The notes: a model not told the origin generated them from the sequence alone. A stretch of DNA of 58,656 bases from Circinella umbellata (GCA_025093555.1 JAIWNF010000114.1:1-58656), one strand, 5' to 3'; positions 21,802 through 32,280 are shown, counted from the stretch's first letter. Made by a program: numbers and translations.

Positions 21802-23308
21802 AGGACTAATCGGTTTGTTGCTATATTGATTACTATCGGCAGATTTTTAATTATTGGTAGAATTTTAAAAATCGAAAAAACAAAAATTGAATTTTTATAT
21901 TATTTAAAAATTAATACCTAAAATGATTAAGCCCAGAGAATTCATTCCCAAAACTGATTTAACAATATGCCCCAATTCTCTTATGTCAATTATGTTGATA
22001 CATTTAAACATTGTTTAAATGATATCTTATCTCCTTTTAATATAAATATAGATGAAAAGTTAATAAAAAAAACTTTTATAAATAAAATGAGATATTCTTC
22101 TGTATGGACTAATATTATGTCTGGAACACATTGTATGCATATATATACAGAAAACAGCTCTAAACTTTTCACGTTATGTAATAAAAAAATTAATAGATCT
22201 GTTGATGATCCTATTAATTATATAGATTTTAATAAATGGAAATGTTCAAAACATATTGTATCAAAAAAAGATTATAAACCAAAAAGTAGAACATATAAAT
22301 CAGAAAATATTATATATTGTTCTGCTTTGACATTAAAAAAGGAAAAATGTAAAAAACCTTCTAAAATAGGATCTTTATGTGTTGATCATTATATGAAAGA
22401 AAAAAAAATTAAAAATAAATCATCTATATCTGTTTCGTTATATAATAAAGAAATTAAACCTAGGCCTAAAAAGGTTACATTAAATAATGCATTTTATAAT
22501 AAATATTTTCAAATTTTATTAAAAAATAATAAAAAAAAAGAAGAGGTTCAAATAGACCTCAATAATATAGATATAAGATTTGAAAACAATATATGTTTAG
22601 AACAAAATGATAATAATATATTTATTTGTAATAAAGATATTATGAAGGGGGAAGATTTATGTTATTATCATTGGAAACTTCAAAATCCAGTAATTAAAAA
22701 GGAGAAAAAACAAGAAAAAACTATAGCTAAAAAGATGAATAAATTAAAGAATAATATATTACATGATTATTCTTTATATTCATCTATTATTGAAAAAATA
22801 AAAAAAGCAAAAAATAAATTTATTGATGAAGAGGTTCAATTGAACCTCAAAAAGAAAGATGATGGGATTAAAAAATATAATAATGATTCATTTGAATATA
22901 AACAAAAAAGATTATTTTCTTGTTATATTGCAGAAACCCAATATGGAGGTACAAATAAATTAGATGAATCTGATGATGAATTTGATCGAGAAGGTATACC
23001 ATATAACTTATATGAATATATAAATGGATATCCTAAAAATGTCAGATGGAAATATAATGAAATATATATAGATGAAAAAGAAGAATATATTAAAGAACAA
23101 AAAATAAGAAAACATATATATAATCACTTAAAGAAGAATAACCCTTATAAAAAAATAAACAAATCTGAAATAGATGATTTTTATGAAAAGATAAAGAAAC
23201 ATAAAAATTATAATAAGATAAACATAGAATTATTATAATCATAACTATTTTATTATACTTCATAATACAATAGATAATTATGAACTTGGAACGACCCCGA
23301 CTTGTCGC
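21802..23308. mobile_element. Element B: A-family element without transposase
   Basis: Tips AGGACTAATCGG (left) and CCGACTTGTCGC (right), the same as element A with two or three differences. Flanks are CTAAG (21797-21801) and CTAAA (23309-23313), an imperfect 5-bp duplication. The left subterminal 100 bp align well with element A (TAATTAT, AAAAATC, AAAAAACAAAA, ATTGAATTTTT). One long plus-strand gene takes nearly all the space. There is no DDE transposase, so B would depend on an A-like element in trans. It lies between the X gene and the right end of X. Confidence 0.8.
21967..23238 (+). CDS. Element B multi-zinc-motif basic protein (423 aa)
   Basis: Intact ORF, extremely AT-rich and Lys/Asn/Ile-rich. 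Three Cys/His modules of one pattern. The first (about residues 56-96) has CMHIYT…CNKKI…WKCSKH. The second (about 117-143) has YCSALTLKKEKCKKPSKIGS, then LCVDH. The third (about 207-235) has NICLEQNDNN…CNKD…GEDLCYYH. The core C-x-(7-9)-C-x(6-9)-G-x2-LC-x2-H resembles the short C…T..G..C….G..C..H zinc motif found in many mobile and viral proteins (family recollection, no structure known to me). A coiled, charged linker and a C-terminal acidic-aromatic region follow. The first module matches the 163-aa protein of element A, so this is a longer member of the same family. An upstream ATG at 21921 is out of frame. Function unknown; DNA binding is inferred. Confidence 0.65.
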   Translation: MPQFSYVNYVDTFKHCLNDILSPFNINIDEKLIKKTFINKMRYSSVWTNIMSGTHCMHIYTENSSKLFTLCNKKINRSVDDPINYIDFNKWKCSKHIVSKKDYKPKSRTYKSENIIYCSALTLKKEKCKKPSKIGSLCVDHYMKEKKIKNKSSISVSLYNKEIKPRPKKVTLNNAFYNKYFQILLKNNKKKEEVQIDLNNIDIRFENNICLEQNDNNIFICNKDIMKGEDLCYYHWKLQNPVIKKEKKQEKTIAKKMNKLKNNILHDYSLYSSIIEKIKKAKNKFIDEEVQLNLKKKDDGIKKYNNDSFEYKQKRLFSCYIAETQYGGTNKLDESDDEFDREGIPYNLYEYINGYPKNVRWKYNEIYIDEKEEYIKEQKIRKHIYNHLKKNNPYKKINKSEIDDFYEKIKKHKNYNKINIELL

Positions 23309-23382
23309 CTAAACAATAGTTGATTTTAAACGATGATTATAAATTTTCTTTCCCCTAGACATATTACCCGGGCCTTCTATTT

Positions 23383-24023
23383 TGGTGAGTTAATGCTATT
23401 CTTCACTCATCAATACCAAGGTACATTTTCATCTGCAATATAAAAACTATACAATCTATTATAATAACAGTATACTTACTTTTTATTTTTTTTTCATAGG
23501 CGATGAACGGCAGCTATGCCTAGTAAAGCTGTATGGTAATCTCAAAATGACAGAGTATAGGTTGGGTGCGCGCCCAAGATATGGAACACATTATGGTTAT
23601 AGAACAGGTGCAAACACCAGTGAAAGTGACAAGTACATTGTGACTGGTTGTGAAAATATTTTGGGATATGCGGGTCTGTTACAATCTTCACTTCACCCCA
23701 GTCGCTACTATGTTGTCTATCCTGACATGATACCTGGTGACATAACTCTCGAAACATTCGTGACATTTAACTTTGAAATTTTTTATCTTTTATTTTTTTA
23801 CCATATTCATTCTTTTCAAAAGCTGCTCTTCTTTTCTTTAATATTTTCTTTCTCTCCTTTTATTTTGTTTTTCAACTTTTTTTTTTCAACTTCTTTGGAT
23901 CATGGTAGATATAGGTACCCCCCCTCTAGCGCTTCTAAAAATGGAGATACGGAGCTCCAAAATAGTTCATTAAAAAGCCAGGCATCGAAATTTATATGTG
24001 CATTAATTTTCATCCAATTATAA
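23383..24023 (+). pseudogene. T1 transposase, C-terminal block
   Basis: Directly continues the T1 frame (FGELMLFFTHQYQ), then an intron (about 23422-23500). The final conserved exon follows: GDERQLCLVKLYGNLK … ENILGYAGLLQSS … YYVVYPDMIPGDI. It aligns with the T2 C-terminus (EEHPLCLVKLYGG … RFYLIYPDMCPGE). After about 23760 the frame runs into low-complexity F-rich sequence and into the left TIR of the Merlin element, stopping at TAA 24021, so the natural stop is lost or lies just past the conserved end. Confidence 0.8.
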
Positions 24024-24198
24024 TGATTGGCTGCTGAGATATAAGCGTTTAAAATGAGGCGGTAGCACTTTTCACATTATTCAAAAAAATCAAAAAAAAT
24101 AAAACAAAATAAAAAATAAAAAATTGTCTTTTTCTTTCTCTTTCTCTTTCTCTTTCTCTTTCTTTTTTTTATTTTTTGCATTTTTGAAACACTTTAGT

Positions 24199-25901
24199 AT
24201 GTCATTTCCAACTATTATTAAATTTGCTTCACAAATCAGTACACATGAAGCTGCTGTAATGTATGTATACTTTCTTTATTTGATTCTATGGATGGATGGA
24301 TGGATGGATGGATAGATGGATGGATGGATGGATGGATGGATGGATGGATGGATGGATGGATGGATGGATGGATGGATGGATGGATGGATGGATGGATGGA
24401 TGGATGGATGGATGGATGGATGGATGGATGGATGGATGGATAGATAGATGGATAGATGAATGGATAGATGAATAAAGCATTATATAGCTTATACATATAT
24501 CTTAATATAATATACTAACATATTATAATGCTATAGGTTCTTAGTAAATCATAATATTTTTAGTGACCCTATGTTATGTAATCGAAATGGTACACAAATG
24601 CATATAACATGGCCGCAAAGTAAGAAATATCCAAGATGGCGCTGCACTAATAGTTGCTGTGGAAGGTCTACAAAATCAGTCACACAAGGGTCCTATTTTT
24701 ATAATAGGAAGGCTGATTTACGTAAGATACTTTGGTCTATATATGGCTTTATTGCACAAAACACATCTTTCTCATTAACTAGACAAGCTGGGTTAGAGCG
24801 TCATACTATTGCTCAAATTATTTATGACATTTATCAAGTAATGGATAATGATATAACAGATGAAGATCTTCTATTAGGTAATGATAAAACTTATTTTTTT
24901 ATTTTTAGTAATATTTTCTATTTATTAATATTTTATTTTCTTTAAAAAATAATAAGGTGGTCCTGATGTAGATGAAGTTCAAATTGATGAAAGTAAATTT
25001 GGTAAAAATAAACATCATCGTGGACATCCTGTCTTAGGTGTTTGGGTATTTGGTATGGTAGAAAAGAAGGATGGTAGAGCTGGCAAGGCATTTTTATGTA
25101 TTGTACCTAACCGTACTGCAGATACCTTAATACCATTAACTCAAAATCATGTTGTTCCTGGTACTAAAATTGTATCTGATTGTCATGCACCATATATGAG
25201 ATTAAGAAGTCTTGGTTATGATCATTATGCAGTTAACCATAGTATGGGGTTTGCAACTGTAAACTATAGTCAAGGCCATAATAATGGTAATACACTATGT
25301 AACTCAAATATGATTGAAGGTATAATACTGTTATTCTGCTTTTACTTGTAAAATACCTATTATATAATTATGCATATTAATATATCTTATTTAAATTTCT
25401 TGGCTAGGCTTCTGGACTGCTGTAAAGCGTTCAGTTGATCGCCGTCACCGAACAGTAGGTGCTTGTCCCTGGAAACTCTTGGAATTTTTATGGCGCCGTA
25501 AGCATCATAATCAGCATTGGCAAGGATTACTACAAGGTTTACGGGATACTGAATTTAATATTAGTAGTAGTATTGATAACTCTACTATAACAGATGAAAT
25601 TACTAGTCATTTACCAACTCGTGCTCCAGGTGACTACTCTAGATATCAAAATCAAGATGATTTTGATTTTGTAGATTTAGCAGATCATACAGGTGATGGT
25701 TTACTAGATCATATTGATTCAGATTCTGATTCATTTAGCTCTGAATCTGAGCCAGAATCAGGTTCTAATAATAGGTAAATTATACTCTTTTATATTGAGT
25801 TATCACTGATTTATCACTAATTTTTCTTTATTATATAATTATTAACTATATTTTAAAATAGTGAATATTTACCACCTCGTACTCGAAGACGTATTGAGTA
25901 G
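24199..25901 (+). CDS. Merlin/ISXO2-type DDE transposase, apparently intact
   Basis: Exon 1 from ATG 24199 ([12 protein letters not shown]), intron to about 24536, then exons to 24876, 24957-25320, 25409-25775 and 25862-25901. The N-terminal half has a zinc-ribbon-like CNRNG…[12 protein letters not shown], typical of the ISXO2/IS1595 group. The catalytic core shows [16 protein letters not shown] (Asp), [10 protein letters not shown] (Asp), VNHSMGF and [14 protein letters not shown] (Glu). The tail is Ser/Glu-rich and ends PPRTRRRIE. All splice junctions keep frame. Intron 1 carries a long ATGG microsatellite. Stop and frameshift are absent, making this one of the few possibly active genes in the window. 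Confidence 0.85.
24288..24475. repeat. (ATGG)n microsatellite
   Basis: About 185 bp of tandem GGAT/ATGG tetranucleotide with a few GATA variants at the ends. It lies in intron 1 of the Merlin transposase, where it makes a spurious open frame of repeated HPSI on the minus strand. Confidence 0.97.
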
Positions 25902-26344
25902 ATATACTCGATATCTTGTTAGACCTTTTTTTTCATAAATATGTTTTTTAGTCTATTTATAATATTTCCTTTTCTTTATATTTTCTTCTTTCTTTTTTAT
26001 TTTCTTTACTTCTAAAATTATTTACTATATAAATAAATGATGATACAAAAATCAAAGTACCTATCAAGCTTCTAATGTTAGTGTATACTACTCATAAAAA
26101 AAACTTTTGATATTTTTGAATTTTTGATTTTTTTTGATTTTTTTTTTGATTTTTTCAAAAATCACTACCCCCTTACTTTAAACGCTCATATCTCCACAAC
26201 CAATCATTATAATTGGATGAAAATTAATGCACATATAAATTTCGATGCGTGGCTTTTTAATGAACTATTTTGGAACTCCGTATCTCCATTTTTAGAAGCG
26301 CTAGAGGGGGGTACCTATATCTACCATTAGCCTTTTTTGTTCAT

Positions 26345-26461
26345 AATTGTTACACTAGTCCTCGCGAACCTCGCGAACCTCGCGAAACTATCTCATATTT
26401 GGAAATTCGTGTTACAACAATCCTCGCGAACCTCGCGAATCTTGTGAAATTTCCCATGGTG
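26345..26461. repeat. T1 right terminal region with CGCGAGGTT iterations
   Basis: Read inward from 26461: CACCATGGGAAATTTC, then GATTCGCGAGGTTCGCGAGG, a 35-bp spacer, and three more CGCGAGGTT-type units near 26362-26385. The counterpart of 2061-2105. Confidence 0.8.
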
Positions 26462-26703
26462 ATAAAGAGCCTATACCAATTATTCTGCAGTTTTTGAACG
26501 ACAATCATTGGGCGACTATCAAGTCTAAAGGATGTATTATTCAAATAGACTGGCCAATAATTGATGGATATTGCATAAAAGCATATGCATCTATGGGTTA
26601 TACAACAAACCTATGCAAATCAGTATCATGGCGATATTTATCTATAAAAAAGAGAGATGATGAAAAGACAGCACACAATGACGACCCAGTAGTTTTTGAT
26701 TAA
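26462..26703 (+). pseudogene. 3' fragment of an OTU-like protease gene
   Basis: The open frame begins at the T1 right tip and ends at TAA 26701. It includes ILQFLNDNHWATIKSKG and IDWPIIDGY. The NDNHW segment matches the catalytic-His strand of OTU-type cysteine proteases and aligns with the end of the Mutator-OTU gene at about 33.1-33.2 kb (QFIYNNNWKVHSK…FTWPPL). The N-terminal part is not found on the left side of T1, so the fragment is truncated. Confidence 0.55.
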
Positions 26704-27030
26704 AATCACCAAGGACATCCTTTATACATATATATATTTGGCTTCATTTTTATTCCGTTGTTTTTTTTTATTTGTTCATTTCCTTGTTTCACTTACTCTT
26801 CTTCTTTGGCTCTTTTCTATATAATAACTCTTTTCATATTTTTTTTTCAAACTTATATATAGCACATTATTTCTTTTGTGGAGATTTTAATTGAACCGCA
26901 TCCACAGGCTGCCTTATCTTACAGTAATTACTAAACATTTTATCTTGATAAACGGCTTATAAAACAAATCATAATTTTACTGTTTATTTATCACCACTCA
27001 AGTTCTATAATTATATTTTTGTTTGTTGTA
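26704..27030. other. AT-rich spacer
   Basis: No open frame, repeat or RNA recognised. It presumably contains the 3' untranslated region of the OTU fragment, up to the CAGTGTAAC end of T5. Confidence 0.4.
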
Positions 27031-27079
27031 CAGTGTAACAAGTTCAAAGTTAAAAATAGAGTGGGGTGTCTGTGGGGTG

Positions 27080-28288
27080 TCCTTAGCAATTCCCTTTTTT
27101 TATTCATGGTCTTATACACCAACCATTTTCCAGTCTCCTGAGGCTGACGCTTAATAAAAGAACAGTATTCAGCAACAGGAAGTATAGTATTAACACGTTG
27201 GGATGTTGCATTAAATAAAATAGGATTTTCAATGACTTCAGTTTCAACTTGTTGGTTTCATTTCGAAATGTTAAAATTTAAATAAAAGTATGAGATTTAT
27301 GAGATCGTAAAAGATAGCAGTAATAAGTTTAAAGTTTTGTGCAACACAGTTTATTTATTTTTTACACACCCAATGGTCTGAATGTTCAAATTGGGATTTG
27401 TTTATATAAACACAGGCACGTAAAAGATTGCCTTATTGGGCATAGCATTTTCGTGCAGTTTGCATTCTTTTTGTGATGGGAACCGATTCATTTTGGGGGT
27501 GAATAATTTTGGGATGAATAATTTGGGGGTGAATAAAACAACATGAAACAAAAAAAAAACCAGAAAAACCAGAAAAATCAAAAAAAAAAGTTTTGGATGA
27601 ATAGAGCAACGCTCAAAAATAATAATTTATCAACACGTCTGTTTTACTAGAGCTATTATCATAATTTATAAAAATTCTATATTAATATTGAATCTACAAA
27701 TAAAATGGTAAACATAAAAGTTCGCCAAGATAGAGACATATGTATTTATTAGCTATCATTACATACATACTACCATTTTATCTCTTCAAAACTTGTATAC
27801 CCTATAAAGATACTACAAGTAATATTTTTGAACTCTTAAAACTTACCATTATGTCTATTTGTTAAATGAAAAAACATTCTATAATACAAATTTATATTAT
27901 TAGTATCCATTATTATAGTATCATACTACGTTAAACAATATGCTTTAAACACTTACTTTTCAGTCACTTGGAAATTATAGAAGCTTCTTGTTAGGAAACT
28001 AAAAAACTGAAATATTCTGTAGTAAGTATACCTGATAGTACAGATGTATAAATTATTGCTCAATAATATACGGAAAAGTTTTAATAGTTACTCAAGATAC
28101 TGTATTCAAATAAGGGCGGAAAATCTATAAAAGAGAAAAGTGGAGAAAAAGGAGAAAAGAAGCAAAAATAAAATTCCTCAAGTTAAATTTCAATTTATAA
28201 GAGCCGCGTCCTATATATAAGGTTACTGCTTTTCTTTTAATTTGCTTCACAACCTGTATTATTTTCTCCATCTTTATTCTTTCTAAAT
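27080..28288. other. T5 left arm
   Basis: Holds a minus-strand coding scrap at about 27085-27250 (AEYCSFIKRQPQETGKWLVY) of unknown origin, a single TTTTCGTGCAG motif at 27446, and TTTGGGGGTGAATAA iterations at 27495-27535. No complete gene. Confidence 0.45.
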
Positions 28289-31200
28289 ATGTTAAGACCT
28301 GCTGTACCAACTTTTCGTGTCAATGTACAACCACAATCTCGTAGAGTGCAACCTCGCTGAATTGATCAGGCACAGTGTACTTGCGGGTTATGGTTTAATC
28401 ATCGCCAGAACATTAGACAACATCTATTGAGTGGTGCTCATGATAACCAACTGAGACAAAATCAAAGACAAGCTTCACCAGCAGGACCCTCTCAACAAAT
28501 ACCTTCTTTTGAGGCTGCTGAAGCATATAATTTTGATTCTGATGAGACATCAGATTCAGGAGATGAATTAGTTGATGATGAGCTAAACATTCCGCCCAAT
28601 AATGTTGTAGCTGTAAGTCTTCATTAATATGTATGTTATCTATTACTAAAAAGGTTTAATATTAATCAAAAAAGTATTATGTAGAATGACATTGATGAAT
28701 TAGAAGTGAGTCAACTTGATAACGAAGACGAACGAATACCAGAAGATACAGCAGCTACATACTCCACTGTTCTCGATTTCACTGGTGATAGACAAAGGGC
28801 TGATAACCCTAATTACCCTTACTGCAGCAAACTTGATTTTATTTTGCGTGCTTTCTTGGATGCAGATGACCATCTTCTGTCATTGACTATGAAACGACGC
28901 ACATTAGAGCTGGTTGCCAATGTTATAGAGATTGTACGAGACAAACCTGACATTCATATACCAACGAAGTATTGGGCCATGTGGCATGGTGAAACCCATG
29001 AGCCAAAAATACAAATGACCACAGTTGCTAAGACCATAGTGTCTAACAGAAGAAATATTGATGGGCAATCTGAAAGAGTTGAAGAAAATGTCAAACTATA
29101 TATGTATAAGCCATCTGAACTATTAAAACATCTAATTGCAAACCCAAAAATGTCATCACGTCTTAGCGCATTACCCAACTATACATATGATCAGCATATT
29201 TCATTGACACAAGGTGATAAATGGAAAACTAATCCATTATTTCAACATCCAATGGTCAAGACTCTAGGTCCTTCTGATCTTTGGGTAGGAGACTTTGTTG
29301 TTCCTCGTAATCTGGATGTACTGCCTTCTTTTATAAAAATCTTCAAGTTCTACATTAAGGATAGTATCATAATGGCAGATGCATGGGTTACTGAGTATGC
29401 ATCTCTTCCAGGATTGGGTGATACAATTATTTTGCTATGCAATAATACTGATGGTGAACCAGTATATACATCTATCTCACTTGACTTATATGTCCTTGCT
29501 GAGCATAACGATATTTATCAACAATGGCAGCATCATCGTGGTTGGTATGATTTCTATGGCAATTTGGTATATCAACCAGAGCCATATATGCTTGACAAAC
29601 ATAGCATTTTTGAAGCACGTTACCGAGCATTTGGATCAAATAGTACTGGCTGGAATCGTGTTTGTGTTGTACCCCTAAATCTTTTTACAGATGACACTAG
29701 TGGCAACCGATCCAAAAAGTGGAATAAATTTGAAAGTTGGTCCATGGTGCCTGCCGGATTACCTTTGGAGGATCCAAACAAACGTGAAAACACTTTTCTT
29801 GTTTGCCTCCATAATCGCCTGTCAGCTATACAAATGCTTGAAAATATTGTAGATGACTTACGTGAATTAGAAAATGGAGTAGTAATGTATGATGCTGTGT
29901 ACCAAGAGAGCGTGCTGGTCATTGCTCCACTCAACTTTATCACAGCTGACAACATGGAACATGCACAAATTGCTTGCCATAAAGGTGGTAGTACACACTT
30001 AAACTGCCGTAAATGTTACCACCCAAAGCCTCTTTTATCTATGGATTCTATCCATATCAACCATCATGGGTCCCCTCTCCGAAATCTTGATGACATTCGA
30101 GCATTGATTGAAAACCGTGAATTACAGCATGAAATGACTTTCCCTGATGGATTAACATCGAGAACTGCTGATGCACACGGATATAAGAAGACTGGAGGAG
30201 AAGTGCTACTTCAATTAGATGCATTTGATAGCACCAAAGATCTCCCAGTCGAGATTTTACATACAATGATGCTTGGTCCTACTAAATATCTTGCATTTTC
30301 TACAATAAAATATCTGAGTGCAGGTGAAACAGATCAACTTCAAGCGAAATTACGTAGTTATCGTTCAAGAGCTTTTGGTCGTGTCTTAGGGAATTGTTTG
30401 CAGGTGAAAAGTACTTCATTTGCTGGGCGTGACTTTAAGATTATGGCACAACAATTACCTGTTATATTCAACGACCTTCTTCACAATGAGTGGAGTAGAA
30501 AGACAGAAGATCGGAAACATAAGCTTGTACTTGTGCGAGATTGCTTAGTTGCTCAAGGCCATTTAGTTTCATTGTTGTATATGGGAAAGATTCATCAAAA
30601 CTTTGATTTTTATTGCGAACTCGTACAAAGAAAACTAGACGATTTTACAGCACATATCAACCTAATAGAAAACGTATTTCCTAAAAACACAACAATACAT
30701 TCCCGAAAACAGCCTATCATCAGTAAAACGCCCAAACTACATTACCTCCACCACCTCAAAGAAGATTTAAAACACTTTGCAACAGCAATTCATACCGAAT
30801 CAGAGAAAGGTGAACAGTTCAAGAAGTTCATCTGTGAACATATTTTCCATACGAATTGACATAATCCTTCTCGTGATGTTCTAGAGCTGTTTGGACGACA
30901 AATGATGTTTAAGCATGTAATTGATGGTGGTACGTGGGTAGATGGTGATTCTGATGTTAGTCTTAGTTCTGGTATTCAACACTATTTGGACAACCATCCA
31001 AATTTCCGAGAACAGTATCTTGGTTATGATTGAGAGTATACTGATAACAACAATTCCTCCAAAGATATGAAAGTAGGGACCACTGGATTTTTTTATGATC
31101 ATTATTCACATAGTTTAAGACTTGCTCGCATTGTAAAGATCTATCCAGTCACTAGGAACTCATTAGAGGATCAAATTAAGTTTGGTTTCAATATATATGA

Positions 31201-31462
31201 TCTGGTGCCCGATCATTCAAGTCAGAATGTTTATGCCCATGGGTCACAATTTTCACTATCATTATATTATAACACTCAAAAAGACTCAATCGGAAATCCA
31301 GTCTGTACATCCGTTATTGAAACAATGGAACGTCAAAAAAACGAAGTAACTTTGATTGAAGTAGTCGATTTACAGACCCATTGTGAAAATAGAGAATATA
31401 ACATTATCAATATAAACAAGTTCAGTAGTTTATGGTATATGCTCTCTAACAACTTTTATTAA
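28289..31462 (+). pseudogene. Plavaka/CACTA-like transposase with three premature TGA codons
   Basis: Exon 1 (28289-28612) has a zinc finger CTCGLWFNHRQNIRQHLLSG and H, then an acidic segment. Exon 2 starts at 28685. The core includes DLWVGDFVVPRNLDVLP, VPLNLFTDDTSGNRSKKWNK (probable first Asp), an ATAA-like NMEHAQIACHKGG and LNCRKCY zinc pair, DLPVEILHTMMLGPTKYL, and HSRKQPIISKTPKLHYLHHL. The PVEILH-TMMLG-KY block is the hallmark I associate with fungal Plavaka transposases. TGA at 28358, 30857 and 31031 interrupt the frame; a single transition from CGA (or TGG) would explain each. The 3' part after 30860 stays in frame to TAA at 31460. About 1030 codons in total. Confidence 0.75.
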
Positions 31463-31989
31463 TTGTCATGCTTTACAGCCTTCATAATATTTTCTCTATT
31501 CAATTATCACCCATCTTTATTTTTATACAGTACTAGTATATTTTCTATTATCATCATTTTTTTCTTTAATACCTATTTACCTTTAATTATCTTCTCCATC
31601 CTTATATATATTTTATATTTAATCACTGTATCAACTTTTTTGTCCATTTATTAATTCTTTTCTACTATTAGTATTAACTGAAGAACAAATTGTAATTTAT
31701 TTTTTGAATTTTTTCAAAAAAATTCACTGCATAGCATGTGATAAATGGTCTGTAGAATATGCTGTGACAGTAAATGACTTAGCAAAATTTTGTGTAAATT
31801 TATTCTTTGTTACACAAGATTTTTGAAAATCAACCAAATCTTCAATGGACCCCCCTAGTTTACTCGGTTCCCTGTTGAAATCCAACCCCCAACTAACAAA
31901 AAATAACAAATCCATAAGCTTTAGCCAATAATATTAATGCTTGAAGTAAACAAATACCAAATTTGAACATTTGGACCTTTAGGTGTGTA

Positions 31990-32280
31990 TAATACTAATA
32001 ATTGGGTATTGTGAAATTTTGTGCAGATTTGGGGATTTTCGTGTGGAAATTGAGGCTTTTTCGTGTACCGCCCCACTAGTTTTACGTTACACTGTATATT
32101 TGTACTGTAAATTTTCGTGCAGAATGAATTTTGTGCAGTATTTTTTCGTGCAGAATACTTTTAAAGTGCATTTTTTGTGTAGTTTTATCATATATACATT
32201 TTTTGTGTGGTGATTTTTTGTGCAGTTTCCAACTTTTTAAAAATCTTTATATAAATTTTGTGCAGATTACTTATAAATCC
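31990..32280. repeat. TTTT[CT]GTG[CT][AG]G motif cluster
   Basis: About ten same-strand copies of an 11-mer such as TTTTCGTGCAG in 290 bp, on both sides of the right CAGTGTAAC tip of T5. A further single copy is at 27446. The arrangement is that of subterminal transposase-binding sites, but half the cluster lies outside the proposed tip, so either the T5 boundary is further right or a second element ends here. Confidence 0.6.

Larger units (their letters stand above)
10422..23370 (+). mobile_element. Element X: transposase-exonuclease transposon, 12-bp target duplication
   Basis: GGCCTTCTATTT occurs at 10410-10421 and again at 23371-23382. Deleting X and one copy fuses the T1 transposase frame perfectly (GRSGSMAFY-FGELMLFF). 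The ends are weakly inverted: TA[CA][AT]ATG[CT]C[CT]AG[AG]GGAA can be aligned between about 10429 and the complement of about 23363. Net of T2, element B and their duplications, X is about 6.0 kb; the MITE removes another 0.77 kb. The duplication may be shorter than 12 if a few bases belong to the element; Mutator-like elements make 8-11. It carries one gene (10717-21455). Sequence 10422-10716 is its 5' flank. Confidence 0.75.
23902..26327 (+). mobile_element. Merlin (IS1016/ISXO2-type) transposon with about 180-bp TIRs
   Basis: 23902-24080 and 26145-26327 are near-identical inverted repeats starting ATGGTAGATATAGGTACC and continuing through CTCTAGCGCTTC, about 95 percent identical by eye over the outer 130 bp. 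They enclose one multi-exon transposase gene with no lesion. No convincing 8-9 bp duplication was found at the flanks. The element sits in the 3' subterminal region of T1, between the T1 transposase and its right TIR. Confidence 0.85.
2061..26461 (+). mobile_element. T1: 24.4-kb CACTA/Tnp2-like DNA transposon filled with nested insertions
   Basis: The left end reads CACCATGGGAAATTT followed by CGCGAGGTT repeats. The right end is its reverse complement (…CCTCGCGAA…AAATTTCCCATGGTG). Contents in order: accessory gene on the minus strand (2274-3698), then a plus-strand transposase gene in three blocks (4069-5896, 8337-10421, 23383 onward), separated by elements A and X, with a Merlin element in the 3' part. 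Without these three insertions T1 would be about 6.6 kb, comparable with T2 (5.4 kb) and T3 (about 6.4 kb after its own insertions). No matching 3-bp duplication is seen at the flanks (CAG on the left, ATA on the right), so the ends may have been re-joined by recombination. That both halves are one element is supported by the restored frame at the X insertion. Confidence 0.82.
27031..32094 (+). mobile_element. T5: Plavaka-like transposon
   Basis: CAGTGTAAC at 27031 is inverted at 32086-32094. Just inside are AGTGGGGTGTC (left) and its partner CGCCCCACTAGT (right). Further in, TGAACATT-centred blocks (27375-27400 and 31955-31990) are inverted relatives of each other over about 38 bp. TA flanks both tips. 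The left arm is about 230 bp longer than the right and includes a foreign coding scrap (27085-27250, minus strand). The element carries one transposase gene. The TIR is imperfect, so the ends are approximate. Confidence 0.55.

Noticed and set aside
24236..24496. Open frames of repeated HPSI on the minus strand
   Set aside because: Pure translation of the ATGG microsatellite.
23371..26461. A separate fourth CACTA-like element (T4) with its own transposase C-terminus
   Set aside because: The 12-bp duplication and exact frame continuity with 10421 show it is the 3' part of T1.
31724..31915. Minus-strand 63-codon frame with reasonable composition
   Set aside because: No homology to its surroundings or splice signals. 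It lies in the T5 3' arm and is too short to defend.
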